Positions 16,510-26,381 of a stretch of DNA of 64,000 nucleotides are shown here, in pieces; position 1 is the first letter of the stretch; the number at the start of each line of letters is the position of its first letter. Origin of the DNA: Bog-756 sp963845485 (lineage in GTDB: Bacteria; Actinomycetota; Acidimicrobiia; Acidimicrobiales; RAAP-2); contig CAWJSI010000001.1 of NCBI GenBank assembly GCA_963845485.1, positions 186,001-250,000 of the forward strand, in the 5' to 3' direction. The position numbers were made by a program, and so were the translations under genes. The notes beneath the pieces were generated by a model, which saw only the letters and a list, made by a program, of their open reading frames with translations, did not search any database and was not told the origin of the DNA.

Positions 16510-17190
16510 CTAGTTGGCGGAACCACTTCTGAGAACGCCTTCGATCACTACGTCGATGGCGAAGCGGAATCGTTGATCGACGTCTCCGGCCACGAGCTCG
16601 GCAATGTGGGTGGAGATGAGCGGAAACTCATCTGCGGGAAGGCGGGCAAAGTTCGCACTGACCTCCGCGACGAGTGTGGTGGTATCCCGATGCCGCAGCT
16701 CAGTCTCGATCGCTGCATAGGTCACTTGGGCCATGAGGGTGTCGGCAGTCCAGGCCGCGTCCTGAGGGTGGAGACCGCCGGCGAGCAGGGTGCCAAACAG
16801 ACCCTCGAGTAGGCGCATGGCCACGAGAGTCCTCGGAGGGTCGACCATGGTCGCGGCAGCTATTCCGGGGTGGGCAACCAGCACTTCGCGGGTTCGTTCG
16901 AGGAGCGTGTGCAGCTGAGAGCGCCAGCGTGCCGGGTCAGGGGTTTCAACTTCGATGGTGGCGATGATGCGATCGAATAGCGCTTCCACGAGACCCTCCC
17001 GGCCGTTGACGTATACGTAGAGGGAGCCAGCTCCCGTATCCAGGGCGGTAGCAACCCGACGCATTGATACGGCACTGAGCCCCTCCGATTCGAGGAGTAT
17101 CAGCGCGGCGTCGACGATCGCCTCCTCACTCAGCGGTGCCTTGGCCGGTCGATCGCGTGTTGACCGGGGGCGTTTGGTTGGCGTGGACAT
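16510..17190 (-). CDS. TetR-family regulator of the adjacent MFS exporter
   Basis: 226 aa from the ATG at 17190, which is six bases after GAGGA. A longer frame runs through the operators. The HTH is EEAIVDAALILLESEGLSAVSMRRVATALDTGAGSLYVYVNGREGL, and the C-terminal half matches the TetR_C group common in actinobacteria (HPGIAAATMVDPP, LLEGLFGTLLAGGL). It is divergent from a 14-TM MFS exporter across a space full of repeated CAGTGT motifs. This is the classic layout of a drug-responsive repressor and its pump. Confidence 0.9.
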   Translation of the reverse strand: MSTPTKRPRSTRDRPAKAPLSEEAIVDAALILLESEGLSAVSMRRVATALDTGAGSLYVYVNGREGLVEALFDRIIATIEVETPDPARWRSQLHTLLERTREVLVAHPGIAAATMVDPPRTLVAMRLLEGLFGTLLAGGLHPQDAAWTADTLMAQVTYAAIETELRHRDTTTLVAEVSANFARLPADEFPLISTHIAELVAGDVDQRFRFAIDVVIEGVLRSGSAN

Positions 17191-17248
17191 GGCCATTCCT
17201 CGACTCTCGCAGTGTTGCTGTCGTGATCGGTTGACGACGAGGTCATCG

Positions 17249-17300
17249 GCAACGTACAGTGTTCGTAACATACAGTGTACGTCACAAACACTGATCGTAT
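17249..17300. promoter_or_regulatory. TetR operator repeats between tetR and MFS gene
   Basis: TACAGTGT occurs twice about 17 bp apart (near 17256 and 17273), and an inverted copy AACACTG follows near 17288. The region is AT-richer than its surroundings and includes several GTACGT steps. It lies in the 164-bp divergent space and would let the TetR protein shut both genes. Confidence 0.6.
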
Positions 17301-17354
17301 CGTACGTCGTCGGGCAACCGCCTGTACTCCCATCTCGCTGGAACAGAACATCCC

Positions 17355-18782
17355 ATGAACTCCATTGCCACCACCCCTCAGACCATCAGCGGTCAGTCGT
17401 ACCGGATGCGCTGGATCGTGGCCGCGGTTGTGCTGGCCGCCAACACCATGGATCTGCTCGACGCCACGATCGTCAACATTGCCGGTCCTTCCATCCGTCA
17501 CGCCCTCGGCGGCGGCGCCAGCATCATTCAGTGGCTCAGCGCTTCGTACACGTTGGCCTTCGCCGTGCTCCTGATCGCCGGTGCTCGGCTCGGCGACATG
17601 TTCGGACGTCGTCGAATGTTTCTGCTGGGCCTAGTCGGGTTCACCCTGTTCTCTGCCGCTTGTGCTGCATCCCAGAACGTCGACATGCTCATCGCCTTCC
17701 GGGCGTTACAGGGTGGATTCGGTGCACTCATGATCCCCCAGGGCTTTGGACTGTTGAAGCAAGTATTCGACGACGAGGAGCTGGGTAGAGCCACGCGCCT
17801 GTTCGGTCCATCCACGGGCATTGCCATGCTTGGCGCCCCGATTCTCGCCGGAGCGCTCATCGACGCCAACCTCTGGAACACCGGTTGGCGGCTCGTGTTC
17901 CTCATCAACGTGCCCATCGGTGTCCTCGCCATCCCGTTCGCCCTCCGTTCGTTACCGGGCGGGATAACCCATCCGGGGCTCAGACTCGATGTTGCCGGCG
18001 TCGTGCTCATCGGGCTGTCCCTGATCGCAATCGTCTATCCGCTCATCCAAGGTCAGTCCGAAGGCTGGCCCCTATGGATGTTCGCCCTACTCGGATCTGG
18101 TGCTGTCCTGCTTCTCGTCTTCGTGCGTCATGAGCGCCACCGAAGCGACAACGCACTCATCGAACCTTCGCTATTCACCAATCGCATGTACCTCAGTGGC
18201 ATTGCCGTGATGGTGGCCCTCTTCGGTGCCTTCGGAGGCTTACTGCTGTGCGTGTCGCTCTACGGACAACTCGGGGAGGGCTGGTCACCGATCCATGCCG
18301 GCCTCACTCTGACACCCTTGGTCGTCGGCCTGATTGTCGGCATGTTCGTCTCCGGCGCTCTCGTCAAGAAGCTGGGACGCCATCTGCTCCACATCGGCAT
18401 CGCCTGCATCGCGGTCGGCGCCATCGTCATGGCTGTCGCGCTCTCAGGCACCCAAAGCGCCTCAACGTGGGACCTCGCACCTGGCCTGCTGTTCGTCGGC
18501 GCCGGTGTCGGCACTGTGCTCGGGCAGATCATCCAGTTCGTCATCGCCGCGGTCAGCATGCATGAGGTCGGATCTGCGTCTGGAGTCATGGAAGCGTCCC
18601 AACAACTGTCCACCTCCCTGGGCGTCGCGGTGCTGGGCACGATCTTTCTCGCCGTGTTCAAGAGCCACGCTGCAACCGAGGCTCTGAGGGCGACCGCCTG
18701 GGTCTGCTTGGTGCCACTGGCGGCGGCATTTGCCTTGGTCTTTTTGCTCCCCCGACACGCCGAGCAGGAGGCGGGACAGTAG
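17355..18782 (+). CDS. DHA2-type (14-TM) MFS drug exporter
   Basis: 475 aa with about 14 hydrophobic helices. Motif C-like and motif A regions are visible: LDATIVNIAGPSI near residue 35 (the D1 motif of DHA2 pumps), then GARLGDMFGRRRMFLLG (motif A), RALQGGFGALMIPQ and NTGWRLVFLINVPIG. The family exports quaternary ammonium compounds, dyes and antibiotics using the proton gradient (QacA/EmrB relatives). The divergent TetR gene and operators support inducible efflux. No partner membrane-fusion gene is present, as expected in this phylum. Confidence 0.92.
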   Translation: MNSIATTPQTISGQSYRMRWIVAAVVLAANTMDLLDATIVNIAGPSIRHALGGGASIIQWLSASYTLAFAVLLIAGARLGDMFGRRRMFLLGLVGFTLFSAACAASQNVDMLIAFRALQGGFGALMIPQGFGLLKQVFDDEELGRATRLFGPSTGIAMLGAPILAGALIDANLWNTGWRLVFLINVPIGVLAIPFALRSLPGGITHPGLRLDVAGVVLIGLSLIAIVYPLIQGQSEGWPLWMFALLGSGAVLLLVFVRHERHRSDNALIEPSLFTNRMYLSGIAVMVALFGAFGGLLLCVSLYGQLGEGWSPIHAGLTLTPLVVGLIVGMFVSGALVKKLGRHLLHIGIACIAVGAIVMAVALSGTQSASTWDLAPGLLFVGAGVGTVLGQIIQFVIAAVSMHEVGSASGVMEASQQLSTSLGVAVLGTIFLAVFKSHAATEALRATAWVCLVPLAAAFALVFLLPRHAEQEAGQ

Positions 18783-18887
18783 GCCCACATGGCCTCTCGG
18801 ACCGGGTCTGAACATGCCGTCTGCCGGCCTGGTCCCAGCCCGAGTGTCCGAGTTTCACGGGTGCTGGCGTCCTACGGCACGCCCTCG

Positions 18888-19337
18888 TCAGTGCCGGTCA
18901 ACGGCATAGTCCTTGTCGGTCGCGGTAGTGAGCTCCTCCATGACCTGTCGGTAGACGCTCTGGAGCTTTCGGCGCACCAGTCGACCCAGCAGTGTCTGCT
19001 CCCACGTCGCCGACCAGCGAATCGTCGTGCCGATCGGTTCGTTTGGTGTCAACGTGACTTCCGCCCGGTAGTTCTTCACCGGAATGCCGCGAACGACCGT
19101 GTACACGATCCTCGTCGGTGCATCGACCTCCAGGATCTTCTCGATGGATTTCGTGCGTCGGCCGAAGCGGAACCACTGGACGGATCCTGGCCGGGAGGGA
19201 CCCTTCGACGGAGGCTCGTAGCCACCGTCGCTCCAAGGACCCCACTGCGCATAGGTGTTGGCGTCGGCCACGAGAGCCCAGACGCTGGCTACCTCGGCGA
19301 GAGTCGTGCCCGTCGCCTCAACGTGCAACTCACCCAT
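18888..19337 (-). CDS. SRPBCC / polyketide cyclase-like protein
   Basis: 149 aa. The start VEATGTTLAEVASVWALVADANTYAQWGPW, then GSVQWFRFGRR, RIVYTVVRGIPVKNYRAEVTL and TIRWSATWEQ, is typical of START-like polyketide cyclase/dehydrase proteins that bind a hydrophobic ligand. It is divergent from a TetR gene only 57 bp away, with two tandem palindromes between. The TetR protein is the obvious repressor. The enzyme activity, if any, is unknown. Confidence 0.86.
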   Translation of the reverse strand: MGELHVEATGTTLAEVASVWALVADANTYAQWGPWSDGGYEPPSKGPSRPGSVQWFRFGRRTKSIEKILEVDAPTRIVYTVVRGIPVKNYRAEVTLTPNEPIGTTIRWSATWEQTLLGRLVRRKLQSVYRQVMEELTTATDKDYAVDRH

Positions 19338-19356
19338 CCGGCTACCTCCTCATTAT

Positions 19357-19386
19357 GTACCAAGTGGTACGTGTACCAAATGGTAC
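19357..19386. promoter_or_regulatory. Twin perfect TetR operators
   Basis: Two palindromes with arms GTACCA and TGGTAC and a two-base centre sit at 19357-19370 and 19373-19386, a 16-bp period. They fill most of the 57-bp space between the divergent SRPBCC and TetR genes, so one repressor could silence both directions. Confidence 0.8.
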
Positions 19387-19394
19387 AGTTTCTG

Positions 19395-19952
19395 ATGGCA
19401 ACGACGCAACCCAAAGATCGGCTCCTCGACGCGGCGGTCGAGCACGCCCTGGACAAGGGGATCGTGGACCAGAGCCTCCGGGAGATCGCGTCCGCCATCG
19501 ATACGAGCCACCGCATGCTCATCTATCACTTCGGATCACGCGAGGGCCTGCTGGTGGCTGTCGTGAAGGAGGTCGAACGTCGCCAGCGCGAGACGATTGC
19601 TTGGGAGTCATTCACACCCAGCGACGCTCGGAGTATGTGGGACCGGTTCATCGACCCATCACTGCGGGCCCAAGAGCGCCTGTTCTTCGAGATCTACGTC
19701 CACGCCCTGTTCGGTCGTCCGGGCACCGATGGATTTTTGGAAGAAGCACTCGAAGGCTGGCTCTCACCCATGGTCGATACGCTGACCAGTTCGGGAGTGG
19801 GGCCCGACGAGGCACGGGATATTGCCCGACTCGGGGTTGCTGTCACGCGGGGTCTGCTCCTCGATCTCTTGGCGACGGGGGACAGCGCTGGAGTTACTCG
19901 CTCCTATGAACTGTTCGCCTCGCTGATGGATCAGGCGTCGACACGCTCGTGA
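19395..19952 (+). CDS. TetR-family transcriptional regulator
   Basis: 185 aa from the ATG at 19395, nine bases after the second operator. The HTH is PKDRLLDAAVEHALDKGIVDQSLREIASAIDTSHRMLIYHFGSREGL. The H-R-M-L-I-Y-H-F recognition helix is found in a TetR group that often flanks SRPBCC proteins. The C-terminal half has no clear ligand signature. Longer starts would run through the operators and are less likely. It probably represses itself and the divergent SRPBCC gene. Confidence 0.88.
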   Translation: MATTQPKDRLLDAAVEHALDKGIVDQSLREIASAIDTSHRMLIYHFGSREGLLVAVVKEVERRQRETIAWESFTPSDARSMWDRFIDPSLRAQERLFFEIYVHALFGRPGTDGFLEEALEGWLSPMVDTLTSSGVGPDEARDIARLGVAVTRGLLLDLLATGDSAGVTRSYELFASLMDQASTRS

Positions 19953-20107
19953 AGGACCTTGGGAGGTAGGACGCCGAAGTTCATCGATCTGGGACCCACC
20001 GAAGGTTCGGATGTCGAGTCCTCAGCTGGATGAGCGGAGACCACCTACCCAGACCCCGCCACCTGGACAGCCTGCGATGTGGCCAGAAGAGGTCGTACGC
20101 TGAGAGC

Positions 20108-20572
20108 ATGAGTTCGACCCGACACCAGGGATTTGATCACGTCACAATCGCGGTAACCGATCTCGACGGAGCGAAGGCGTTCTTTGCTCTGCTCGGTTTC
20201 GAGGAGACCGCCTCGACCGTCGTCGCCGGTCCTGAGATGTCGAGCTACATGGGTATCCCTGATTGGGAGGCTGACCACGTCACCTTGGCCCTCACCGGTG
20301 TGGCGACCCACCAGGAGGTCCAGCTCCTCCGGTTCCACCATCCGACACTGCCCGCGAATCCGGACGAAGCGAACCTTGCCCGGCTGGGGTTCAACCACGT
20401 GTGTTTCGCGGTCGACGACCTCGATGCCGCGCTCGAACGGCTCGCGGCGGGGGGTATACCGACCCGGAACTCCGTCATGGAGTTTCACGACCGTCGCCTC
20501 GTGTTCCTGGTCGGCCCGGGAAATGTCACCGTCGAACTTGCCGAGTGGACGTCCCCCGAGGGCGGGTCCTGA
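20108..20572 (+). CDS. VOC-superfamily protein (glyoxalase-like)
   Basis: 154 aa. The start QGFDHVTIAVTDLDGAKAFFALLGFEE is a textbook VOC module, and NHVCFAVDDLDAALERL begins the second one. The last strand NVTVELAEW holds the likely metal glutamate. Histidines at FDHVT and at NHVCF complete the site. Members with this arrangement include methylmalonyl-CoA epimerase and glyoxalase relatives. Neighbours (TetR upstream, sulfatase downstream) do not reveal the substrate. Confidence 0.87.
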   Translation: MSSTRHQGFDHVTIAVTDLDGAKAFFALLGFEETASTVVAGPEMSSYMGIPDWEADHVTLALTGVATHQEVQLLRFHHPTLPANPDEANLARLGFNHVCFAVDDLDAALERLAAGGIPTRNSVMEFHDRRLVFLVGPGNVTVELAEWTSPEGGS

Positions 20573-20589
20573 TCACTGCGACAGTGACG

Positions 20590-20647
20590 AGCTGAGGAGA
20601 TTCGTGGGGAGGGTCAACCCCGATCCCTTCCCCTGCGGCTCTCAGCT
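20590..20647 (+). terminator. Nested hairpin downstream of the VOC gene
   Basis: Outer arms AGCTGAG(G)AG and CTCTCAGCT enclose inner GGGGAGGG and CCCTTCCCC arms with small bulges. The structure begins 17 bp after the stop codon and lies before the sulfatase gene. No T-run follows. Confidence 0.4.
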
Positions 20648-20751
20648 AACCGAGCGGAGGGTCGCAGCCACGCTCAGCCAGGATCGTCGGCCGGGCGAAT
20701 CACCCCAACCGTGTGATGCCCATGGGGGCTCATACCTGCTTCGATAGAGCC

Positions 20752-22392
20752 ATGACCCGACCGAACATCCTGCTCATCATGACCGACGAGGAGCGCTACC
20801 CTCCGCCCTATGAGGCGGACGGGGTCACGTCCTTCCGCCAGGAACAACTGACCGCTCGAGAGTCGATCAGGCGCCGCGGCCTCGAGTTTCACCGCCACTA
20901 CGCCGGATCGACGGCCTGCACCCCAAGTCGGGCGACCTTGTTTACCGGCCAATACCCCTCACTCCACGGGGTCAACTCAACGGACGGCACGGCCAAGCAG
21001 AACTCCGACCCAGGGATGAACTGGCTGGATCCGAACTCCGTGCCCACGCTCGGTGACTGGTTCCGCGCCGGTGGCTACCAGACCCACTACCGGGGGAAAT
21101 GGCATATCTCGTTCGCCGACCTGATGATTCCCGGAACCCACGAGGGGCTGAAGGCGTCAGACGACGACGGCAAGCCCTTCGAGGATGCAGTGGCCGCCTA
21201 CCGCAAAGCGGACCGCCTCGATCCATTCGGGTTTTCCGGATGGATCGGTCGTGAACCCCACGGTGCCGCCAGGTCCGACTGTGGAACCATTCGCGACGGT
21301 GTGTTCGCCCAGCAGGTCGTGGAGCTGTTCGGCGAGCTTGCCGCGGCCAAGGATGACGGACCGTGGCTGACCGTGGCCTCCTTCGTGAACCCTCACGACA
21401 TCGCGTTCTCGGGATTCGGGTGGGAGCAGATGTTGAAGTTCGGACCACCTGACGAAACGGTGCCCGACATCGCCGAAGCGCCGTCCCAGTCCGACTCGTT
21501 CAGCGGTCGTCCAGCCTGCCAGGAGGCGTTCAAGACGAAATGGCCGCAGATGATCTTCGAGACGGCCACCGACCTCGGCTATCGCCGCCTCTACTACTAC
21601 CTGATGAAGCTGGTCGACCAAGCGATCGGGAAGATCCTCGGAGCCCTGGAAGCCTCGGGCATGGCCGAAGACACCATCGTCGTGTTCACATCGGACCATG
21701 GCGACCTCCTCGGGGCTCACGGCGGCCTGATCCAGAAGTGGTGCAACGCCTTTGATGAGGCCACACGGGTACCGCTCCTGATGGCCGGACCGGGCATCGC
21801 TCCCGGTGGCGAGGGCGTGAACGTTCCCACGAGCCACGTCGACCTGATCCCCACACTCCTGGGATTGGCTGGTGTCGACCTCGAGAAGGCAGCCGCAGGT
21901 GTGGCCGCACACCATGACGAGGCCCACCCGCTGCCTGGCCGCGACCTGAGCGGGGTCGTGTTGGGGACGACGGAACCACCCTCCATCGAGTCGCCGATCT
22001 ACTTCATGACCGAGGACGATGTGACCCGAGGCGTCACCCAGGTGAACATCTTGAACGGGCAACCTTTCGAACCGGTCACGCCACCCATCAACATTGAGTC
22101 GGTCATCACGTCATTGCCCACAGGTGATGGAGGGGGAATGGAACTGTGGAAGCTGAACCACTACTACGAGCGTCTGGACGACTGGTATGCCAATCAGGGC
22201 ATTGCCCCCAACCCGTTCCTGCCTGCAGCTGCAGATCCTGAGTGGGAGCTCCACAATCTGACCGCTGACCCCGAGGAACGTCACAACCAGGCCTCGACCA
22301 TCCCTGGGACCCTGTCCACCATGCAATCGGTCCTGAACACTCAGCGCGATGAGAAGCGGCTGATCCCGCGTCTGCGCAACGCCACTCCATAG
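20752..22392 (+). CDS. Sulfatase (alkaline phosphatase superfamily, Cys-type)
   Basis: 546 aa from the ATG at 20752. The metal site starts with PNILLIMTDEERYPPP. The formylglycine signature ACTPSRATLFTGQYP places the modifiable cysteine at residue 56, in the C-x-P-S-R order. Further landmarks are GKWHIS, IVVFTSDHGDLLGAHGG with the distal metal D and H, and VDLIPTLLGLAGV. No signal peptide is seen, so it may be cytoplasmic. It needs a formylglycine-generating enzyme, which is not in this window. It likely hydrolyses an organic sulfate ester or related phosphonate. The substrate is unknown. Confidence 0.9.
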   Translation: MTRPNILLIMTDEERYPPPYEADGVTSFRQEQLTARESIRRRGLEFHRHYAGSTACTPSRATLFTGQYPSLHGVNSTDGTAKQNSDPGMNWLDPNSVPTLGDWFRAGGYQTHYRGKWHISFADLMIPGTHEGLKASDDDGKPFEDAVAAYRKADRLDPFGFSGWIGREPHGAARSDCGTIRDGVFAQQVVELFGELAAAKDDGPWLTVASFVNPHDIAFSGFGWEQMLKFGPPDETVPDIAEAPSQSDSFSGRPACQEAFKTKWPQMIFETATDLGYRRLYYYLMKLVDQAIGKILGALEASGMAEDTIVVFTSDHGDLLGAHGGLIQKWCNAFDEATRVPLLMAGPGIAPGGEGVNVPTSHVDLIPTLLGLAGVDLEKAAAGVAAHHDEAHPLPGRDLSGVVLGTTEPPSIESPIYFMTEDDVTRGVTQVNILNGQPFEPVTPPINIESVITSLPTGDGGGMELWKLNHYYERLDDWYANQGIAPNPFLPAAADPEWELHNLTADPEERHNQASTIPGTLSTMQSVLNTQRDEKRLIPRLRNATP

Positions 22393-23076
22393 ACAGGCCT
22401 CGCAGTCCTGGTAGCAATGGGCCGCTTCTTCTGGGCGGAGATCCACCTCAGATGTCACTGGGGTGCTTGTGCGGCCGGGACACAGACGGCTTTGCTGCTG
22501 CGAGCCGAGTGAACCCGTTGTCGAGACCAGGTACCCGTCTCTCGGCCCCGGTGGGTGCGCGGCTACGAGTTCCCCGTCTGACTCGGCTGGCAATCGGTCA
22601 ACAATCAGCCAACTCGGACTTGAAGTAGGCACTCGGCGGGAGGGAGTTCCACCCACTGTTCGGTGCGACGTACACACGGCCAACGTTCTGACGCAGCACG
22701 GCCGAGCAGAATGCGGCTGGCTGTCCGGTTCCCGTGGCGTCGTACACGAGCACCGAGAAGTGCTGGGGACTGAAACTCGACTCCCACGGTGCTGGTGCCC
22801 AGGCCGCGCCGGAATCGCCGTAGTTGACGTAGTCGCTGTATGGATCCTCGAAAATGACAGCTACGTCTGCGTTCTGACCGGGGACCGTGCTGGACAACGG
22901 CCAGTTGCTCACCGGATTCACCCCGAAATTGAAGGTCACGGTCTGAGAGCCGGCCTTGGCGTGGGCGTAGGCAGCGATGGTCCGGTAGTAGGTGACGGCG
23001 CTACTGGACTGGCCAAGGCAGTCCGACGTCGCCGTGGGATCAACTGGACTGGCTGCTTCGTCGAAAAAGATTCCGC

Positions 23077-23925
<849 letters not shown>

Positions 23926-24056
23926 ATGGCTCCCACGGCTTCCTCTCCGGGGGTCCGTGAAACGGCGCACCCGCCTCGCGAGTTGCTAACACGCATGAGG
24001 GCACGCGACAACCAAGGTTGCTGTCCGTGAGTCCCTCAACCCCGAGGGTGTACAAA

Positions 24057-24073
24057 GGCACTCTCAGAGTGCC
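24057..24073. promoter_or_regulatory. Palindrome upstream of the FN3-spherulin gene
   Basis: Arms GGCACTC and GAGTGCC flank TCA, about 130 bp upstream of the FN3 gene start. The rest of 23926-24181 has no gene. The palindrome is a candidate operator. Confidence 0.35.
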
Positions 24074-24181
24074 CACGGTCCGTCACGGAAAAGGTGGGGC
24101 GATGCAGCTGGACCGGCCTTGCTGTCCTGACGGTCCTTGCTGAGCCGGTTCGATCAGCGGCTTCGGGGCAACGTAATCAGC

Positions 24182-24448
24182 TCAGTGGACAGAACGCTCC
24201 ATCACACGGACCCTTGCCTCATAATGAGGCGAACACTCACGGTCGTTGGCCGGGGCGCCCTCTGCTTCGTGGTGCTCCACGTCAACCGTTTCCACCTGTA
24301 ACCGAAGATCCCGACGAAGCTGCTCTGGCGACCAACTCACACTCGACTGCGTACGCCCGTTCCAGCGCTCGCCCTCACCGATGTTCTCCCTAAAGTTCGA
24401 AATGATTCTCATAGTTGTAGAGCGGCCGGTTCGGTATGTGCCGCTCAC
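24182..24448 (-). CDS. Small hypothetical protein (doubtful)
   Basis: 88 aa if translation starts at the GTG at 24448. A perfect AAGGAGGTGA element overlaps that GTG, which is unusually close, and the next start in frame is an ATG at 24412. The product is polar with many glutamates and arginines (ENIGEGERWNGRTQ, QLRRDLRLQVETVDVEHHEA). I recognise no family. It may be a real small gene in the otherwise empty 730-bp space between the FN3-spherulin and lipoprotein genes, but base composition alone does not decide. Confidence 0.25.
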   Translation of the reverse strand: MSGTYRTGRSTTMRIISNFRENIGEGERWNGRTQSSVSWSPEQLRRDLRLQVETVDVEHHEAEGAPANDRECSPHYEARVRVMERSVH

Positions 24449-24700
24449 CTCCTTCACTCGCAACGATAGAAATCGCGCTTCACAGTGACCCATGGGTTTC
24501 CGCATAGCGAGCTGTGAATGTGGCTCTCCGGTCGGCATGCTCGACAGATGCGGCATCGACGATGAGCAGCAGGCCCGATACAACAGGTGAGACTTATGGG
24601 AGATGGTGCAACCAGTTCGCTTCCGCTCAGAGTGCGACTTGGCAAAGCAGCGAAGGCCTCGAGCCTGACCTATCAGTGCCCTCATCACCACCGGCGCTTG

Positions 24701-25045
24701 CTACGAGTTGCAGAGGGTCAGCGCCATGGCCGCCGACGCATTGCCCCCCAGGTTCTTCGGCACCTGACCCGCCCGCAGGGCGAAGTAGTTCGGACGTACC
24801 GAAACTATGACTCCACCTGCTCCACTTGGACAGCCAAACGTGGCATCTGGATCGGAGGACCGACACATCGAGACCTGGGCGCGCGTCACCTTGTCGCCAT
24901 CTGTTGCTGCATGTACGCATCGGGCTCTGAGGGTTATTCCGGGGGCTACCGTCGAAGCGCTGTTTGAACTCCCCGACACCGTCGAACAGCCACCCAATCC
25001 CAGTGCGCTAACGGCCACCACGACCAGCAACACCCGTTTCACCAC
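24701..25045 (-). CDS. Small secreted lipoprotein
   Basis: 114 aa from a GTG at 25045 with GGGGG five bases upstream. The signal (KRVLLVVVAVSALGLGGCS) ends in a lipobox with cysteine. The mature domain of about 90 residues contains four further cysteines (ARCVHAA, VSMCRSS, TFGCPSG, LTLCNS), which could form two disulfides. No known family. It lies in the cluster of secreted proteins beside the pel genes, so an envelope or matrix role is possible. Confidence 0.6.
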   Translation of the reverse strand: MVKRVLLVVVAVSALGLGGCSTVSGSSNSASTVAPGITLRARCVHAATDGDKVTRAQVSMCRSSDPDATFGCPSGAGGVIVSVRPNYFALRAGQVPKNLGGNASAAMALTLCNS

Positions 25046-25174
25046 TGACACCCCCTTCGAACCGTCCGATGTGGGGATACCCACCTACGTGCGGCGCAAT
25101 CGGAGCAATGGCAATGGGGTTCCTTGGGAAGCATCTGCCCAGCGACTGGCGCCGACCTGCCTTCCGTGCCAGTA

Positions 25175-25193
25175 CTCAGCTCAGTCAGCTGAG
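25175..25193 (-). terminator. Hairpin downstream of the secreted esterase gene
   Basis: Arms CTCAGCT and AGCTGAG around a five-base loop, about 85 bp after the esterase stop on the reverse strand. It shares the stem core with the hairpin at 11371-11397. Confidence 0.4.
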
Positions 25194-25277
25194 GCTCGGA
25201 TCGCTGCGGCAACTCCCGGTTCCGACGACGTGGACTTGTCTAGGTCTACGTGACCCCACTAAGGCTTCAGCGGTTGG

Positions 25278-26267
25278 TCATCGGTGGTGCTGTGCGAAGA
25301 ATCGCCAGATGGTCTGGGTGGCATTGAGGGCCGTTGAGGGTGGGTCTGCCAGCCCCCGGGAACAGCGACTTCCACACACCGCTCCCGGCCACTGGTGTCC
25401 GGCGCCGGCAACGGAGATGAGCACTACGGACCGGCCATGGGGACACGTTGCCACCGATGTCGTGACGAGTCCGGCCGCGGTTGTTCGGGGTAACGGGCAC
25501 CGGTCGACCGACCGCCACATGGCGTTGAGATCAGGGATGCTGGGGCCGTCGATGTGATTCACGCCAGCACCGGGACTCCCGTCGTAGGGAATCCTCTGGT
25601 CGGCAGTCCCGTGGATATGGATCACAGAGATGGCCGGGGGAGCGGGGCAGCTTCCTAACAGCGTGGCCGAGTCGGGCCCGATAGCGGCGAAGACGCTGGT
25701 TTGGCACGCCAGGTGATAGGCCAGCATCCCTCCTTCGGATATACCTGTGGCGTAGACGCGCTTCGGGTCGATGGGCAGTTCGCGGCTTACGGTAGAAACC
25801 AGTTGGGTGATGAAGCCGGCATCATTGATGTGGCTCCGTGCTGGAACACCGCAACAACCGCCGCCCACCGACCAGGAGTGATCGATGCCCTCGGGGTAGG
25901 CGACCACGAAGTGCTCGCTATCAGCCTCAGCGTCCCAGCCGTAGGTCCGCTCAGCGGCCGCCGCGTTGCCGCCCCCGCCGTGAATCATGACAACGAGGGG
26001 GACCGGAGAGGAGCGCGAAAGTGACGCCGGTCGGTACACGAGAAATGTCCGTGCAAGCGTGCCGACGGTGATCGTATGGGTGGATGAGCCCACCGGCACG
26101 GCAGCATGTGATTCGTGGGAGGTACTTGCCGCTACCGAAGTAGCCGCGGTGGAGCAGACGACTGCTAGCGCGAGTAGGGGGACGATCCCGAACGCCAGCT
26201 GGGCTGATCGCCACGGTCTTCTGCGAGTGCTCGAATCGGTGGAACGGCCATCGCGTGGGGTAGTCAT
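25278..26267 (-). CDS. Secreted LpqC/PHB-depolymerase-type esterase (CE1-like)
   Basis: 329 aa. Residues 20-50 form a long signal peptide (LAFGIVPLLALAVVCSTAATSVAAS). The alpha/beta hydrolase core has PLVVMIHGGGGNA (oxyanion side), the nucleophile elbow ATGISEGGMLAYHLA with serine, the acid in HIHGTADQRIPY and the terminal histidine in GAGHQWPG. This set is typical of poly(3-hydroxybutyrate) depolymerase and feruloyl or acetyl-xylan esterases. It follows the pel-like operon by 114 bp on the same strand, so it may modify the exported glycan. That link is inference. A paralogue lies at 46379-47398. Confidence 0.85.
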   Translation of the reverse strand: MTTPRDGRSTDSSTRRRPWRSAQLAFGIVPLLALAVVCSTAATSVAASTSHESHAAVPVGSSTHTITVGTLARTFLVYRPASLSRSSPVPLVVMIHGGGGNAAAAERTYGWDAEADSEHFVVAYPEGIDHSWSVGGGCCGVPARSHINDAGFITQLVSTVSRELPIDPKRVYATGISEGGMLAYHLACQTSVFAAIGPDSATLLGSCPAPPAISVIHIHGTADQRIPYDGSPGAGVNHIDGPSIPDLNAMWRSVDRCPLPRTTAAGLVTTSVATCPHGRSVVLISVAGAGHQWPGAVCGSRCSRGLADPPSTALNATQTIWRFFAQHHR

Positions 26268-26381
26268 CGAAACCCAGGATGACTGCGACTTGTAAGGGGT
26301 CCGTGATCGTTTGGTGAGGAGACAGCGAGTGCGCTACCGATGCCAGGGGCTCCCCGAGAACTGGTGAAGGAGCGGGCGTCG

